In this document: positions 16,171 through 24,613 of the stretch, piece after piece | Position numbering within the stretch: the stretch's first letter is position 1 | Layout of the letters: each line of letters opens with the position of its first letter | Made by a program: the position numbers and the translations under genes | DNA from: Labedella phragmitis | Lineage (GTDB): Bacteria > Actinomycetota > Actinomycetes > Actinomycetales > Microbacteriaceae | Assembly: GCF_004078635.1 (NCBI RefSeq) | Contig: NZ_RZNB01000008.1 | Span: forward strand, 1 to 64,000 | DNA: 64,000 bases | Reading direction: 5' to 3' | Notes under the pieces: generated by a model | The model's input: the letters and a program-made list of their open reading frames with translations, nothing else | What the model was told of the DNA's origin: nothing | The model's database searches: none

Positions 16171-17021
16171 CGGACGCGACGGTCGTCCCGGTGATGTCCG
16201 GCGTCCTGAGCGTCACGCGCGAGCACGACCACGGGGGAGCGGTGATCGGTGTCGCGTGGCTCCTGCTTCTCCCCCTCGCTCTCGCCGCTGTCGCCTACCT
16301 GGGAGCGGCCGCCGCGGAACGCTCACACGGCCGGCGCTCGTGGCCGTGGTACCGGGACGTCGCCTGGAGCGCGGGGCTCGCGATCGTGGCCGTCACCCTC
16401 GTCGGCCCGCTCGCCGATGCCGCGCACGGGGACCTCGCCGCCCACATGGTGGCGCACCTGCTCGCCGGGATGCTCGCCCCGCTCCTGCTCGTGGCGGCGG
16501 CCCCCGTCACGCTCGCCCTGCGCTCCCTCGACGTCGGCCCCGCGCGGCGTCTCTCACGACTGCTCGCGAGCGCCCCTCTCCGCGTCCTGACGCACCCGGT
16601 CGTCGCGGCGACGATCGCCGTCGGTTCCCTCTGGCTCCTGTACGCGACGCCCCTCGCGGCTGCGATGCGCGACGTCCCGCTCGTGCACGAGCTCGTGATC
16701 GTGCACGTCGTGATCGCCGGATACCTCTTCACGGCGTCGATCGTGTCGGTGGACCCGGCACCCCACCGTGCCGGGTACGCCCTCCGGCTCGGCGTGCTGG
16801 TGCTCGCGATCGCCGCCCACTCCGTGCTCGCGAAACACGTGTTCGCCGTCGCCCCGACCGGAACGGCGATCGTCGAGGCGGAGCGAGCGGGACTCGTCAT
16901 GTACTACGGCGGCGACGCCGTCGAGCTCGTCCTCCTCATCGCGTTCTTCGCCGAGTGGTACCGGTCGGCCGGTCGGCGGCTCCGCGTGGGCGGTGGCCAC
17001 GCCCTTCCCGGTCCCGGCTGA
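16167..17021 (+). CDS. CtaG-like cytochrome c oxidase assembly protein
   Basis: A 284-residue polytopic membrane protein with about seven segments. Key stretches are DAAHGDLAAHMVAHLLAGML, LTHPVVAATIAVGSLWLLYA, VHELVIVHVVIAGYLFTA, and the end VELVLLIAFFAEWYRSAGRR. The histidines within these segments are typical of the caa3-CtaG family, linked to copper delivery or assembly of cytochrome oxidase. It overlaps the DUF2243 gene by 4 bp. The last 100 bases of the gene, plus downstream DNA, are duplicated at 24512, where only a remnant remains. The duplication marks the left edge of a block of about 7.5 kb. Confidence 0.88.
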   Translation: MTDATVVPVMSGVLSVTREHDHGGAVIGVAWLLLLPLALAAVAYLGAAAAERSHGRRSWPWYRDVAWSAGLAIVAVTLVGPLADAAHGDLAAHMVAHLLAGMLAPLLLVAAAPVTLALRSLDVGPARRLSRLLASAPLRVLTHPVVAATIAVGSLWLLYATPLAAAMRDVPLVHELVIVHVVIAGYLFTASIVSVDPAPHRAGYALRLGVLVLAIAAHSVLAKHVFAVAPTGTAIVEAERAGLVMYYGGDAVELVLLIAFFAEWYRSAGRRLRVGGGHALPGPG

Positions 17022-17061
17022 CGGAGGTCCTGCGCGCAGGTGATGCCCGCGAGTGCGACGC
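16920..17061 (+). repeat. Left copy of the direct repeat flanking the 17-24.5 kb block
   Basis: Bases 16920-16971 are identical to 24512-24563 (52 bases), and similarity continues through the ctaG stop into intergenic DNA until about 17061. This copy is part of the intact ctaG-like gene. Confidence 0.88.
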
Positions 17062-17103
17062 GAATCGCGAGAGGGAGTCTGAACGCGCTGGTGGACCGGG
17101 CGC

Positions 17104-17817
17104 TCACGCGACCGGTTGCCCCCCGTCGATGCGCAGCGTCGTCGCCGTGAGGAACCTGCTCGTCAGGGCGAAGACGACCGCGGCGGCTATGTCATCGGGC
17201 GTTCCGACCCGCCGCGCGGGGTTCGACGCTCGGATGTTGTCGAAGAACGTCTCCTTGTCGGACATGTCGTCCCATGATCCCGAGTCCACCACGCCGGGAG
17301 AGATGCCCACGACGCGGATAGGCGCTACCTCGGTGGCGAGAGCCGGGACGAGGGCGTCGACGGCGCCGTTCGCCGTGGCCATCACCGTGAGGGTGGGAGC
17401 GGGGCGGACCGATGCGTAACCCGAGAACAGCACAATCGATCCGTCGGTCGGCATGGTCGGGACGAAGTGCTTCGTGAGCAGGATCGGTCCGACGACCTTG
17501 GCCGTAAAGGCCTCGTCGATCGCACGGCGTTCAAGAGTCGAGAGCGGACCATTGGCGTGGTCCGCAGCGACGGACACGATGTGGTCGACCCGGCCAAGGC
17601 GCTGGGCGGCCTCGGCAATCGTCGTCTCGTCGGAGAGATCGAGACGGATCCCCTCCGCTCCGTGACCGATGCGAGCGGCGACGTGATTCGCGGTCTCGGA
17701 TCGGCGGCTCGTCGCAATGACGTGCGCCCCCGCTTCGGCCGTCGCATGTGCTACCGCCGTCCCGATGCCTGAACCGGCGCCGACGATGAGGACACGGGCT
17801 CCGTCGAGTTGTGGCAT
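17104..17817 (-). CDS. SDR-fold protein with altered active site
   Basis: A 237-residue Rossmann-fold protein. The cofactor loop VLIVGAGSGIGTAVAHATAE and strand DHIVSVAADHANG are SDR-like, and the C-terminus TATTLRIDGGQPV is typical of the family. The normal catalytic YxxxK is not there: after the SGYASVRPAPTLTVM stretch the sequence reads ATANGAVDALVPALATE, where YSASKGA would be expected. Reductase activity by the usual mechanism is therefore doubtful, although related SDRs with this variant are known in actinobacteria. It lies 69 bp downstream of the HxlR regulator on the same strand and is likely cotranscribed with it. Confidence 0.82.
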   Translation of the reverse strand: MPQLDGARVLIVGAGSGIGTAVAHATAEAGAHVIATSRRSETANHVAARIGHGAEGIRLDLSDETTIAEAAQRLGRVDHIVSVAADHANGPLSTLERRAIDEAFTAKVVGPILLTKHFVPTMPTDGSIVLFSGYASVRPAPTLTVMATANGAVDALVPALATEVAPIRVVGISPGVVDSGSWDDMSDKETFFDNIRASNPARRVGTPDDIAAAVVFALTSRFLTATTLRIDGGQPVA

Positions 17818-17886
17818 GCGTTCTTCTCCTTCGTATCGATGGCCGGGCCACCGGCCTTTGAGGTCACGAGGGCGACGCTGAGCGCG

Positions 17887-18246
17887 TCAGTGGCGTGTGA
17901 CGTTGGCGTTCACCCAGTCACGCAAGTGGGCAAGGGGTTCGCCGGCGCTGACCCCGAGGGGGGTGAGCTCGTACTCGACCCGGAGAGGGACCTCGGCGAA
18001 GACGGTTCTCGTGACGAGCTCGGCATCCTCGAGTCGTTTGAGCGTCGAGGACAGGACCTTCGGTGTGATGCCCTGCAGGTCGCGGCGGATCTCGCCGAAG
18101 CGGCGCGGCCCATCTGCGAGGGCGCCGATCGCCAGGGCGGACCACTTGTTGGCCAGGAGATCGAGCATCTCCCGGCAGGGGCACGCCGCCGCGTACACGT
18201 CGTTCCTATCGCACGCGTCAACGGTGAAATGCTGTTCGATGGACAT
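17887..18246 (-). CDS. HxlR family regulator (MarR-like winged helix)
   Basis: The 119-residue protein is almost entirely one HxlR domain: CPCREMLDLLANKWSALAIG, FGEIRRDLQGITPKVLSSTL, and the wing VPLRVEYELTPLG. Cysteines at the front (DACDRNDVYAAACPC) are typical of family members that sense electrophiles or oxidants. ATG 18246 gives the normal family length; longer in-frame options reach into the operator region. GTAC-rich elements lie directly upstream. With SDR, GlcG and quinone-reductase genes around it, a role in electrophile or quinone response is a fair inference. Confidence 0.9.
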   Translation of the reverse strand: MSIEQHFTVDACDRNDVYAAACPCREMLDLLANKWSALAIGALADGPRRFGEIRRDLQGITPKVLSSTLKRLEDAELVTRTVFAEVPLRVEYELTPLGVSAGEPLAHLRDWVNANVTRH

Positions 18247-18250
18247 GACA

Positions 18251-18294
18251 GCACGGTACGCCGATTGCACGGTACCTCCAAGTACTTTCGTACC
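18251..18294 (-). promoter_or_regulatory. GTAC-rich putative HxlR operator
   Basis: GCACGGTAC occurs twice (18251-18259 and 18267-18275), and GGTAC (18271-18275) and GTACC (18290-18294) face each other around an internal AGTACT. GTAC-rich palindromes of this type are usual upstream of HxlR-family genes. Confidence 0.5.
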
Positions 18295-18382
18295 CGGCCG
18301 ATACTGGCGAGCCGACTCATCGACGTGCCGGGGTATCTGCCGGAGGGAACGGGCCGTCGTGTACGCGGCGGCGCCTGTGGCG

Positions 18383-18790
18383 TTAGAGGGACGCGACGCC
18401 GGCCTCGGCGATGACGGCATCCTGCTCGGGCGTGCCGCCACCGGAGCCGATCGCTCCGATGAGTACGCCGTCGGCGTCGCGAAGCGGAAGGCCGCCCGCG
18501 AGGAACGTCAACTGCTCCGGCGTCGCGTCGCCGAGTGTGAACAGCGGCGCACCGGGCTGGATCGCCCCGACGAGGTCACCTGTCGCCGCGCCCCCGAAGA
18601 AGACGGAGGTGCGTGCTTTCGCGACGCTCGAGTCGATGGACACGAGCGGTGCGCCGTCCTGGCGCAGGAGGGCGACGAGGCGAGCGCCGGTGTCAAGGAT
18701 TGAGATCGACGACGGCACGCCCGTCTCGACGGCCTTGGCCTCGGCTGCCGCCAAGACGCGCTGGGCTTGCTCGAGAGTGATGTTAGACAT
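18383..18790 (-). CDS. GlcG/HbpS family heme-binding-type protein
   Basis: A 135-residue single-domain protein starting MSNITLEQAQRVLAAAEAKA and continuing SSISILDTGARLVALLRQDG, VAKARTSVFFGGAATGDLV and FLAGGLPLRDADGVLIGAIG, the standard GlcG/HbpS core. No signal peptide is present, so it is probably cytoplasmic. Family members have been linked to heme binding, glycolate utilisation clusters and redox sensing, but most are uncharacterised. AAAGGAAAT precedes the ATG. The gene follows the quinone-oxidoreductase-like gene by 17 bp on the same strand, indicating an operon. Confidence 0.9.
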   Translation of the reverse strand: MSNITLEQAQRVLAAAEAKAVETGVPSSISILDTGARLVALLRQDGAPLVSIDSSVAKARTSVFFGGAATGDLVGAIQPGAPLFTLGDATPEQLTFLAGGLPLRDADGVLIGAIGSGGGTPEQDAVIAEAGVASL

Positions 18791-18807
18791 GATTTCCTTT
18801 CGTTGCG

Positions 18808-19851
18808 TCAGTGACGCTCTGTCGCTGACGGGGTCTGGTGGGCGACGACGACCTTGCCGATCACGCGGCCTCCTTCGACGAGGCGATGCGCTTCTCGGAG
18901 GGTGGTCGCGTTGATCGGGGCAAGGATCGACGTGGCGGTCGTACGCACCCGTCCCTCGTCGACGAGGCGCGCGACCTCCTCGAGGATGTCGTGCTGCCGG
19001 CGCATGTCCGCGGCGTCGTGGAGTGAGCGCGCGAACATGAACTCCCAGTGCCACGACAGAGCCTTGGACTTGAGCGGGACGACGTCGACGACGCGGGGGT
19101 CGTCGATCGCGACGATCTGACCGAAGGGCTTGGCGACTGCCACGTAGTCGGAGATGCGCCCCTCGGAATTGGTGCTCAGGATCCATTCCACGCCTTCGGG
19201 GGCTATCGCGTGGACCTGGGCGGGCAGGTCGCTGTGGTGGTCGACCGTGGCGTGCGCCCCGAGGGACAGTGCCCATTCGGCGCTTTCCCGTCGCGATGCT
19301 GTCGCGATGACGCGGATTCCGGGACGCAGCACTCGGATGAGCTGGATGGCGATCGAGCCGACGCCGCCGGAACCTCCGACGATGAGGATGGTGCCGGTCG
19401 CTTCGGGATCGATGCGTAGCTTGTCGAAGAGGCTCTCCCACGCCGTGAGGGCAGTGAGGGGAAGGGCGGCGGCCTCGGCGGCGTCAAGCGACCGGGGCTT
19501 GTGCCCCACGATGCGCTCGTCGACGATCTGGCGATCCGCGTTGCTGCCGGGCCGATCGATCGCCCCCGCGTAGTAGACCTCGTCACCCGGGGCGAACAGG
19601 GTGACCGACTCGCCTACCTCGATGACCGTCCCGGCCGCATCGAAGCCGAGCACTCGCAGTCCACCGTCGGGTTCGACTCCACTTCGGAGCTTCACGTCGA
19701 CCGGATTGACGGATACCGCGTGAACGTCGACGAGGACGTCGAACGGGCCCGGCACGGGGGCAGGGATGGTCGCGGGGATGAGGCTTCGCTCACTCGTGAT
19801 GGGTAGGGCGGCCGTCTGGCCGACCGCTCGAATCTCGTTGTCTGAGGTCAT
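18808..19851 (-). CDS. Zinc-independent MDR oxidoreductase (quinone reductase-like)
   Basis: A 347-residue medium-chain dehydrogenase. The GroES-like N-terminus (FDVLVDVHAVSVNPVDVKLR, then GFDAAGTVIEVGESVTLFAP) lacks the Zn-binding Cys/His set. The nucleotide-binding motif is TGTILIVGGSGGVGSIAIQL, and VPLKSKALSWHWEFMFARS is typical of the ZADH-like alcohol dehydrogenase group. NADPH-dependent reduction of quinones or enones is likely. It is followed closely by the GlcG-type gene. The HxlR gene downstream might regulate it. Start at ATG 19851; the region upstream to 20002 shows no further gene. Confidence 0.9.
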   Translation of the reverse strand: MTSDNEIRAVGQTAALPITSERSLIPATIPAPVPGPFDVLVDVHAVSVNPVDVKLRSGVEPDGGLRVLGFDAAGTVIEVGESVTLFAPGDEVYYAGAIDRPGSNADRQIVDERIVGHKPRSLDAAEAAALPLTALTAWESLFDKLRIDPEATGTILIVGGSGGVGSIAIQLIRVLRPGIRVIATASRRESAEWALSLGAHATVDHHSDLPAQVHAIAPEGVEWILSTNSEGRISDYVAVAKPFGQIVAIDDPRVVDVVPLKSKALSWHWEFMFARSLHDAADMRRQHDILEEVARLVDEGRVRTTATSILAPINATTLREAHRLVEGGRVIGKVVVAHQTPSATERH

Positions 19852-20002
19852 GGAAGAGACGGTAGAACCCGTGGCGTGGTTTCCCGCAAGGGCAGTGAGT
19901 TACCCCGTGGATACTGCTGCCGCTCGGTCGGGGTACGCCGCTACAACGGCCACGTCGGATTCGATGGACCACCTGTATTCGACGACCGATAACGCGCGGC
20001 GC

Positions 20003-20800
20003 TCAGGAGGCGAATCGGACACCGAGTCCTCCGTCCACGTCCCAGCTCGCGCCCGTCACGAAGCTCGCCGCGCGCGACGCGAGGAACGCGACGACCGCAG
20101 CGATCTCGTGGGGCTCTCCGATCCGACCGAGCGGGTGAACGCTCGCAAGTCGCTTCCAGGCTGCTGTCGGGTCCGGCATTCCGTCGTACTGGGCGACCAT
20201 CGGCGGGGTCCGAACGTACCCGGGGCAGACAGCATTCACACGCACGTCGTCGGCGGCCAACTCGAGGGCCATCGAACGGGTCAGTCCGAGGATTCCGGCC
20301 TTGGCCGCGGCGTAGGGGAACAGGCCCGGCCGTGTGAGGTGTGCATGGATCGACGCGATGTTCACGACGGAACCGCCTCCGGCCCGCAGCCCCGACAACG
20401 CCGCCCTCGTGCACAACCAGGCAGCTTTGAGGTCGACCGCCATGAGTGCGTCCCAATCGTCGCTCGTCACCTCCTCGAACGCGGCGACGCGGCCGACGCC
20501 CGCATTGTTGACAAGGACTTCGACGCGCCCGAGCTCCTTCTCTACCTCGGCGAACGCCTCGGGGATACGTGACTCGTCCGAGACATCGCACGAAATGAAA
20601 CGGTGTCGAGTGCCGAGGCGCGCCGCGGCCGCGCGGCCCGTGATCTCGTTACGGCCCATGACGGCGACCCGCCATCCCTGAGCAGCGAGCGTCATTGCGA
20701 TCGCGTGGCCGATGCCTTGGGTTCCGCCGGTGACAACCGCGCTCCCGCGATTGTCACCGTCCGGAGCGGGAGCGGCAGAATCGGCGACGTCGTCGCTCAC
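20003..20800 (-). CDS. SDR family oxidoreductase
   Basis: A classical 265-residue short-chain dehydrogenase. The cofactor loop is AVVTGGTQGIGHAIAMTLAA, followed by VLVNNAGVGRVAAFEE, catalytic Ser in VVNIASIHAHL, catalytic YAAAK in LFPYAAAKAGILGLTRSMAL, and the C-terminal FVTGASWDVDGGLG. Substrate unknown. Its ATG overlaps the stop of the upstream SDR gene by 4 bp (20797-20800), so the two SDRs are made together. An 18-residue Asp/Ala-rich leader precedes the fold. Confidence 0.92.
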   Translation of the reverse strand: MSDDVADSAAPAPDGDNRGSAVVTGGTQGIGHAIAMTLAAQGWRVAVMGRNEITGRAAAARLGTRHRFISCDVSDESRIPEAFAEVEKELGRVEVLVNNAGVGRVAAFEEVTSDDWDALMAVDLKAAWLCTRAALSGLRAGGGSVVNIASIHAHLTRPGLFPYAAAKAGILGLTRSMALELAADDVRVNAVCPGYVRTPPMVAQYDGMPDPTAAWKRLASVHPLGRIGEPHEIAAVVAFLASRAASFVTGASWDVDGGLGVRFAS

Positions 20801-21636
20801 GGTGCCGGGGTGAGATCGGTTGCGGCGGCGGAGGCCTCCTGCGATTCGACGTCGGCCAGGCGCTCCCGCAGCGCGTCGCGGATGTATCGCTGCGAGTCGC
20901 TCCCCGTAACGAGTCGCAACGGAGCCGGTGTCACGTCGACCGAGGCGATGATCGCCGCAGCGACCTTCTCCGGATCGCTCACCGAGGGCAGAGCGGGGTT
21001 CTGGATACCGCGACTCATCGCAGCGGGAGTCCCGTCGTACGCGGACATCGGCTCCGGCAGGCGCGATCCGCCCACCCGGAAGCCCGTCGCGGCGCTACCC
21101 GGTTCAACGATCGTCACCCCGATGTCGAAGGGTGCGAGGTCGCGGGCATTACCCTCCATGAATCCTTCGACCCCCCACTTGCTCGCGTGGTACAGCGACG
21201 CCCCGGGGTTTGTCGCCTGTCCGCCGTACGTGGACACCTGGATGAAGCGTCCCCCGCCCTGCTCGCGGAAGTGCGGCACGACTGCCCGGAGCAGCTGGAT
21301 GGGGCCGACGAGGTTCGTCCCCAACTGGTGTTCGATCTGGTCGTCCGTCAGTTCCTCCGCCGCACCGAAGAGCCCGTACCCGGCGTTGCTGATCACCACG
21401 TCGATGCGGCCGAGGTCCGTGAAGGCCGCCTCCACGGCGCGCCGGATCCCGGCGGTGTCGGTCAGGTCGAGTTCCGCCGTCCAGAGAGCGTCGCCGAAGC
21501 GTGTCTGCAGGTCCTGAAGGCTCGTCGTGTCGCGAGCCGTCGCGGCCACGCGGTCGCCCCTCTCGAGAAGACGTTCCGCGATGATGCGACCGAATCCTCG
21601 ATTCGATCCGGTGATGAGCCAGGTCCGTTGAGCCAT
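20797..21636 (-). CDS. SDR family oxidoreductase
   Basis: A 279-residue SDR with the cofactor loop WLITGSNRGFGRIIAERLLE, IDVVISNAGYGLFGAAEE, and catalytic YHASK in GASLYHASKWGVEGFMEGNA. The C-terminal third is longer than in simple ketoreductases and resembles SDRs that act on bulky substrates. It is first in a two-gene operon and divergent from a MmyB-type XRE regulator, a pairing often seen for SDR genes in actinobacteria. Regulation by that protein is inferred from position. Confidence 0.92.
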   Translation of the reverse strand: MAQRTWLITGSNRGFGRIIAERLLERGDRVAATARDTTSLQDLQTRFGDALWTAELDLTDTAGIRRAVEAAFTDLGRIDVVISNAGYGLFGAAEELTDDQIEHQLGTNLVGPIQLLRAVVPHFREQGGGRFIQVSTYGGQATNPGASLYHASKWGVEGFMEGNARDLAPFDIGVTIVEPGSAATGFRVGGSRLPEPMSAYDGTPAAMSRGIQNPALPSVSDPEKVAAAIIASVDVTPAPLRLVTGSDSQRYIRDALRERLADVESQEASAAATDLTPAP

Positions 21637-21743
21637 GTCGTGAATCCCTTCGATGTTGTGGACGGCTACTCCGGCCGCCGGAGAGCCTCCATCGTGCGCG
21701 CGAGCCGCACCCGGACCCAGCCCCCGCTTATCCCAGTCCTCAG

Positions 21744-21760
21744 AGGGACAGCATGACCCT
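21744..21760. promoter_or_regulatory. Imperfect palindrome between sdr and xre genes
   Basis: AGGGACAGCATGACCCT matches its own reverse complement at 12 of 17 positions. It lies between the divergent SDR operon and the XRE gene, close to the latter. A role as operator is only inferred from position. Confidence 0.35.
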
Positions 21761-21784
21761 GCCGCTGGCGCGTACCCTCGGAGC

Positions 21785-22621
21785 GTGGATCAGGACAACC
21801 TGCTGGGGGAATTCCTCCATGCACGGCGTGAACTCGTGCATCCCGAGGAAGTGGGACTGCCCGTCGGCCAGAGGCGACGTGTCGCCGGACTGCGCCGCGA
21901 GGAAGTCGCATCTCTGGCGGGGATCAGCACGGAGTACTACGTTCGCCTGGAGCAGGGGCGGGACCGGCACCCGTCCGAGCAGGTAGTCGATGCGATCGCC
22001 GACGCGCTGAGGCTCGATGTGGAGAGCAAACGGCATGCGTTCGAGCTTGCGAGGGACCGCTCCCGCCAGAGGAAGTTTGCCGGTGCACGTGCCGAAAAGG
22101 TACCTGCCGGTGTCCAGATGTTGCTTTCGACGATGAACGTCCCGGCGTTCGTGCTCAATCGGTATCGGGACGTGCTCGCCGTCAACGATCTCGCGACGGC
22201 CATGGAGCCGTCACTCGTGGTGGGGAGCAATCGGCTCGTTTCGCTCTTCACGGACCCGGCGGCTCGCGCGTATCACCCGGACCTCGACGCCAACACTGCG
22301 AGCGTCGTCGCTCAACTCCGTGCCGACATCGGCACCGACGACAGAGACCCGAGGTACCAGGCCCTCGTCGGAGAACTGTCATTGCGGAGCGAGCAATTCC
22401 GACGGCTCTGGGCGCGCCACGACGTCAGGATTGGCGGGTCGGACTCGGCCATCGTCGAGCACCCCGAGTGGGGCGAGATCCGGTTGCGCCGGGAGAAGCT
22501 CGCGATGGTCGGGACCGACCTCGTCCTCGTGATCTACCACGCGGATCCGGGCAGCAGGTCGGCCGACGTCATCGCTCGGCAATGGTTAGCGATGAGGACG
22601 GGAGCGGGGGAGGACGGATGA
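21785..22621 (+). CDS. XRE-family regulator with MmyB-like ligand domain
   Basis: The protein opens with a Cro/CI-type helix-turn-helix, RRVAGLRREEVASLAGISTE, then YYVRLEQGRDRHPSEQVVDA. A C-terminal MmyB-like domain follows from about residue 105, with VPAFVLNRYRDVLAVNDLAT, WARHDVRIGGSD and ending LVLVIYHADPGS. In homologues that domain binds a lipid-like ligand. The GTG at 21785 is chosen as it starts just before the conserved LGEFLHARREL. It is divergent from the two-SDR operon, which it probably regulates. The tail TGAGEDG ends at 22621. Confidence 0.88.
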   Translation: MDQDNLLGEFLHARRELVHPEEVGLPVGQRRRVAGLRREEVASLAGISTEYYVRLEQGRDRHPSEQVVDAIADALRLDVESKRHAFELARDRSRQRKFAGARAEKVPAGVQMLLSTMNVPAFVLNRYRDVLAVNDLATAMEPSLVVGSNRLVSLFTDPAARAYHPDLDANTASVVAQLRADIGTDDRDPRYQALVGELSLRSEQFRRLWARHDVRIGGSDSAIVEHPEWGEIRLRREKLAMVGTDLVLVIYHADPGSRSADVIARQWLAMRTGAGEDG

Positions 22622-22821
22622 GTCATCGAGGCGACGTTTCAGTCCTCGAGAGGCGGCTCCGTCTTGAGTCGAAGAGGGTTCGGGACGGCGACGTTCGCCA
22701 TGGAGGGGGCGTCGCGCTTCGCTCCCGCTGACGGCGTGGTGTTCGTCGTTCTGGCGATGCCGAGTTTCGCAGATGTCCTGTGCAGGTGCCAGCCAACCGT
22801 CCTATCGTGATTTCGGGGTTT

Positions 22822-23436
22822 TCACTGCACCACGGTCTGGACGAACCTCCGTATCTTCCCAATGGCCGTGTCCAGTTCAGCCCCCACTCGGCTGAAGTCG
22901 TCGTCTCCGGCGCACGCGACAAGCGCTCGTTCCCACGCCAGCATCATCACTCCACTGTGCAATCGGCTCTCCATGGTCCCGGTGGGAAGGCCCATACGTT
23001 CGTCGTTCGCGGCGGCCAGCGCTTGCGCCCAGACGTCCTGCTGTTGGAGATGGCGCCGTCGGAGCGCGGGTTCGGACTGCCCCAGCGCGATGACGGTCGC
23101 CCAGCGTTCCGGCGTTGCCATCACCGAGTCGACCGCGACGTCGAACGCCGCGCGAAAAGCCTGCAGCGACGTCTCACGAGGGGGACGAGCGGCGACAGCT
23201 TTCGCCACGGACGAGCCGAGCGACTCCGTCGGTTGCAGGACCGCGTCCTCCTTCGTGGGGAAGTAGCGGAAGAACGTCCGCTCGGAGACCCCGGCGGCGG
23301 ACGCTATCGCGCTCGCGGTCGTGCCGGTGAAGCCCACCTCTTGGACGAGGCGAACGGCCGCGTCCGTCAGCTCTCCGCGAATCGTCTCGCGCATCCGCTG
23401 CCGGATGCCGATGGGATGCGGTTCCGAGTGTTCCAT
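22822..23436 (-). CDS. TetR/AcrR family regulator
   Basis: A 204-residue regulator. The DNA-binding part is LTDAAVRLVQEVGFTGTTAS, then AIASAAGVSERTFFRYFPTK, at about residues 20-70. The rest is a helical ligand-binding domain with no recognisable subfamily. It is divergent from the metallo-hydrolase gene at 23511, and a perfect 9-bp inverted repeat fills the shared promoter, making that gene its likely target. The 200 bp between its stop and the XRE gene on the other strand contains nothing that I can assign. Confidence 0.92.
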   Translation of the reverse strand: MEHSEPHPIGIRQRMRETIRGELTDAAVRLVQEVGFTGTTASAIASAAGVSERTFFRYFPTKEDAVLQPTESLGSSVAKAVAARPPRETSLQAFRAAFDVAVDSVMATPERWATVIALGQSEPALRRRHLQQQDVWAQALAAANDERMGLPTGTMESRLHSGVMMLAWERALVACAGDDDFSRVGAELDTAIGKIRRFVQTVVQ

Positions 23437-23462
23437 GTGTTCGATCCTACGCTAGAGTCATC

Positions 23463-23485
23463 CAGTGACTGCATGACAGTCACTG
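23463..23485. promoter_or_regulatory. Perfect inverted repeat, probable TetR operator
   Basis: CAGTGACTG (23463-23471) and CAGTCACTG (23477-23485) are exact complements around CATGA. It lies 26 bp before the metallo-hydrolase start and 27 bp before the divergent TetR start, ideal for joint repression. Confidence 0.72.
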
Positions 23486-23510
23486 ACAGATTCGAGCCGG
23501 AGGACTCACG

Positions 23511-24362
23511 ATGAATGAATCGATAGAAATCGGGAAGTACACGATCACGGCGCTCGAGGACGGTGAGTCCCATCTGCCGGCTTCCGCGTACCCGGGAGCG
23601 GATTTTTCCGTGTACCCGGGACTCCTGAAGGAGACGGGAACGCATCGAATCCGCATCGGAGCGCACCTGGTGCGCGGGCCGGCGGGAACCTCTCTCATCG
23701 ATGCCGGTGCTGGGCCACTCTCGTTGCCGTTTCCGCCGGAACTCGCCATCGCGAACGGCCTGACGAACCCGCCTCGTCACCTGGCCGAAGCCGGATCGCT
23801 CCCGAATTCGCTTGCGGCCGAAGGTGTGGCGCCCGAGGACATCACTTCGATCTTCGTCACCCATCTTCATCTTGATCACGTCGGTTGGATCATGAGGGAC
23901 GACGAGCCCTTCTTCCCGAACGCCGAGGTGTACTACGGCGCTGAAGACTGGGAGCTGCTCGTAGACGGCGCACCCGATGACGATCCGGCTCGGCTGGTGA
24001 TGCAGGCCGCCGCTGAAGCGGGCATCCTGCGCACCTTCGCGCCCGGTTCGGCTGAGGTCCTCCCCGGTGTCACGGCGACCCATGTTCCCGGGCATACTCC
24101 GGGTCATAGGACGATCGAGATCGAGTCGGAAGGTGAACGGATCATCTTCGTTGGCGATCTCGTCGAGCTGCCCGCGCAGCTCGCGGACCGGGAGATCCAT
24201 TTCATGACCGACCACGACCGGGAAGAATCCGGTGCGGCGCGAGCTGCGCTGTTCGCTCGGGCGGAGTCGGAGGGTGTCGTCATCGCAGCGGCCCACCTCA
24301 CAAACCCGACTTTCGGGCTGATCACCGAGGATGGTGCGTGGGCGGACGCCAGGGCTCGCTGA
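23511..24362 (+). CDS. MBL-fold metallo-hydrolase
   Basis: A 283-residue cytoplasmic enzyme with the dizinc motif THLHLDHVGW (His118, His120, Asp122, His123), a third histidine in VPGHTPGHRTIEI and the bridging aspartate in IIFVGDLVELP. A final histidine is likely that of IAAAHLTNPTFGL. The fold is that of lactonase-type and related hydrolases, so hydrolysis of a lactone or ester is plausible but the substrate is not known. It is controlled in all likelihood by the divergent TetR. Base composition here seems less GC-rich than in the neighbouring genes, which fits acquisition as part of the flanked block. Confidence 0.9.
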   Translation: MNESIEIGKYTITALEDGESHLPASAYPGADFSVYPGLLKETGTHRIRIGAHLVRGPAGTSLIDAGAGPLSLPFPPELAIANGLTNPPRHLAEAGSLPNSLAAEGVAPEDITSIFVTHLHLDHVGWIMRDDEPFFPNAEVYYGAEDWELLVDGAPDDDPARLVMQAAAEAGILRTFAPGSAEVLPGVTATHVPGHTPGHRTIEIESEGERIIFVGDLVELPAQLADREIHFMTDHDREESGAARAALFARAESEGVVIAAAHLTNPTFGLITEDGAWADARAR

Positions 24363-24483
24363 GTGCCACGGGAGCACACGGCAGGCGGCGGCGCCACGGG
24401 GAGAGCGGCTCGCTGAGCCGGCAAAGGGCTGCGCACTGGGTGGATCTCGCGCGGCGGTCTCCGGGGGCGCAGACCGTTCGCGG

Positions 24484-24613
24484 CCCATCTCGCGACTGCT
24501 CGCGACCGCCCGTCGAGCTCGTCCTCCTCATCGCGTTCTTCGCCGAGTGGTACCGGTCGGCCGATCGGCGGCTTCGCGTGGGCGAGCACCGCGCCCTTCC
24601 CGGCCCGGGCTGA
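24484..24613 (+). pseudogene. Remnant of a CtaG-like gene
   Basis: From 24512 the sequence encodes VELVLLIAFFAEWYRSADRR and the last residues of the CtaG-like protein, ending at TGA 24611-24613, nearly the same as the 3' end of the intact gene at 16920-17021. Immediately before it, CATCTCGCGACTGCTCGCG resembles ctaG bases near 16550 (protein SRLLAS), but in another frame. So the remnant has a large internal deletion of about 350 bp. No start region is present. The 348-bp gap between the metallo-hydrolase and the GntR gene is filled by this and the next remnant. Confidence 0.72.

Noticed and set aside
17022-24511. Mobile element with its own integrase in the flanked block
   Set aside because: No transposase, integrase, tRNA or terminal inverted repeat is visible; only the ctaG direct repeats frame it.
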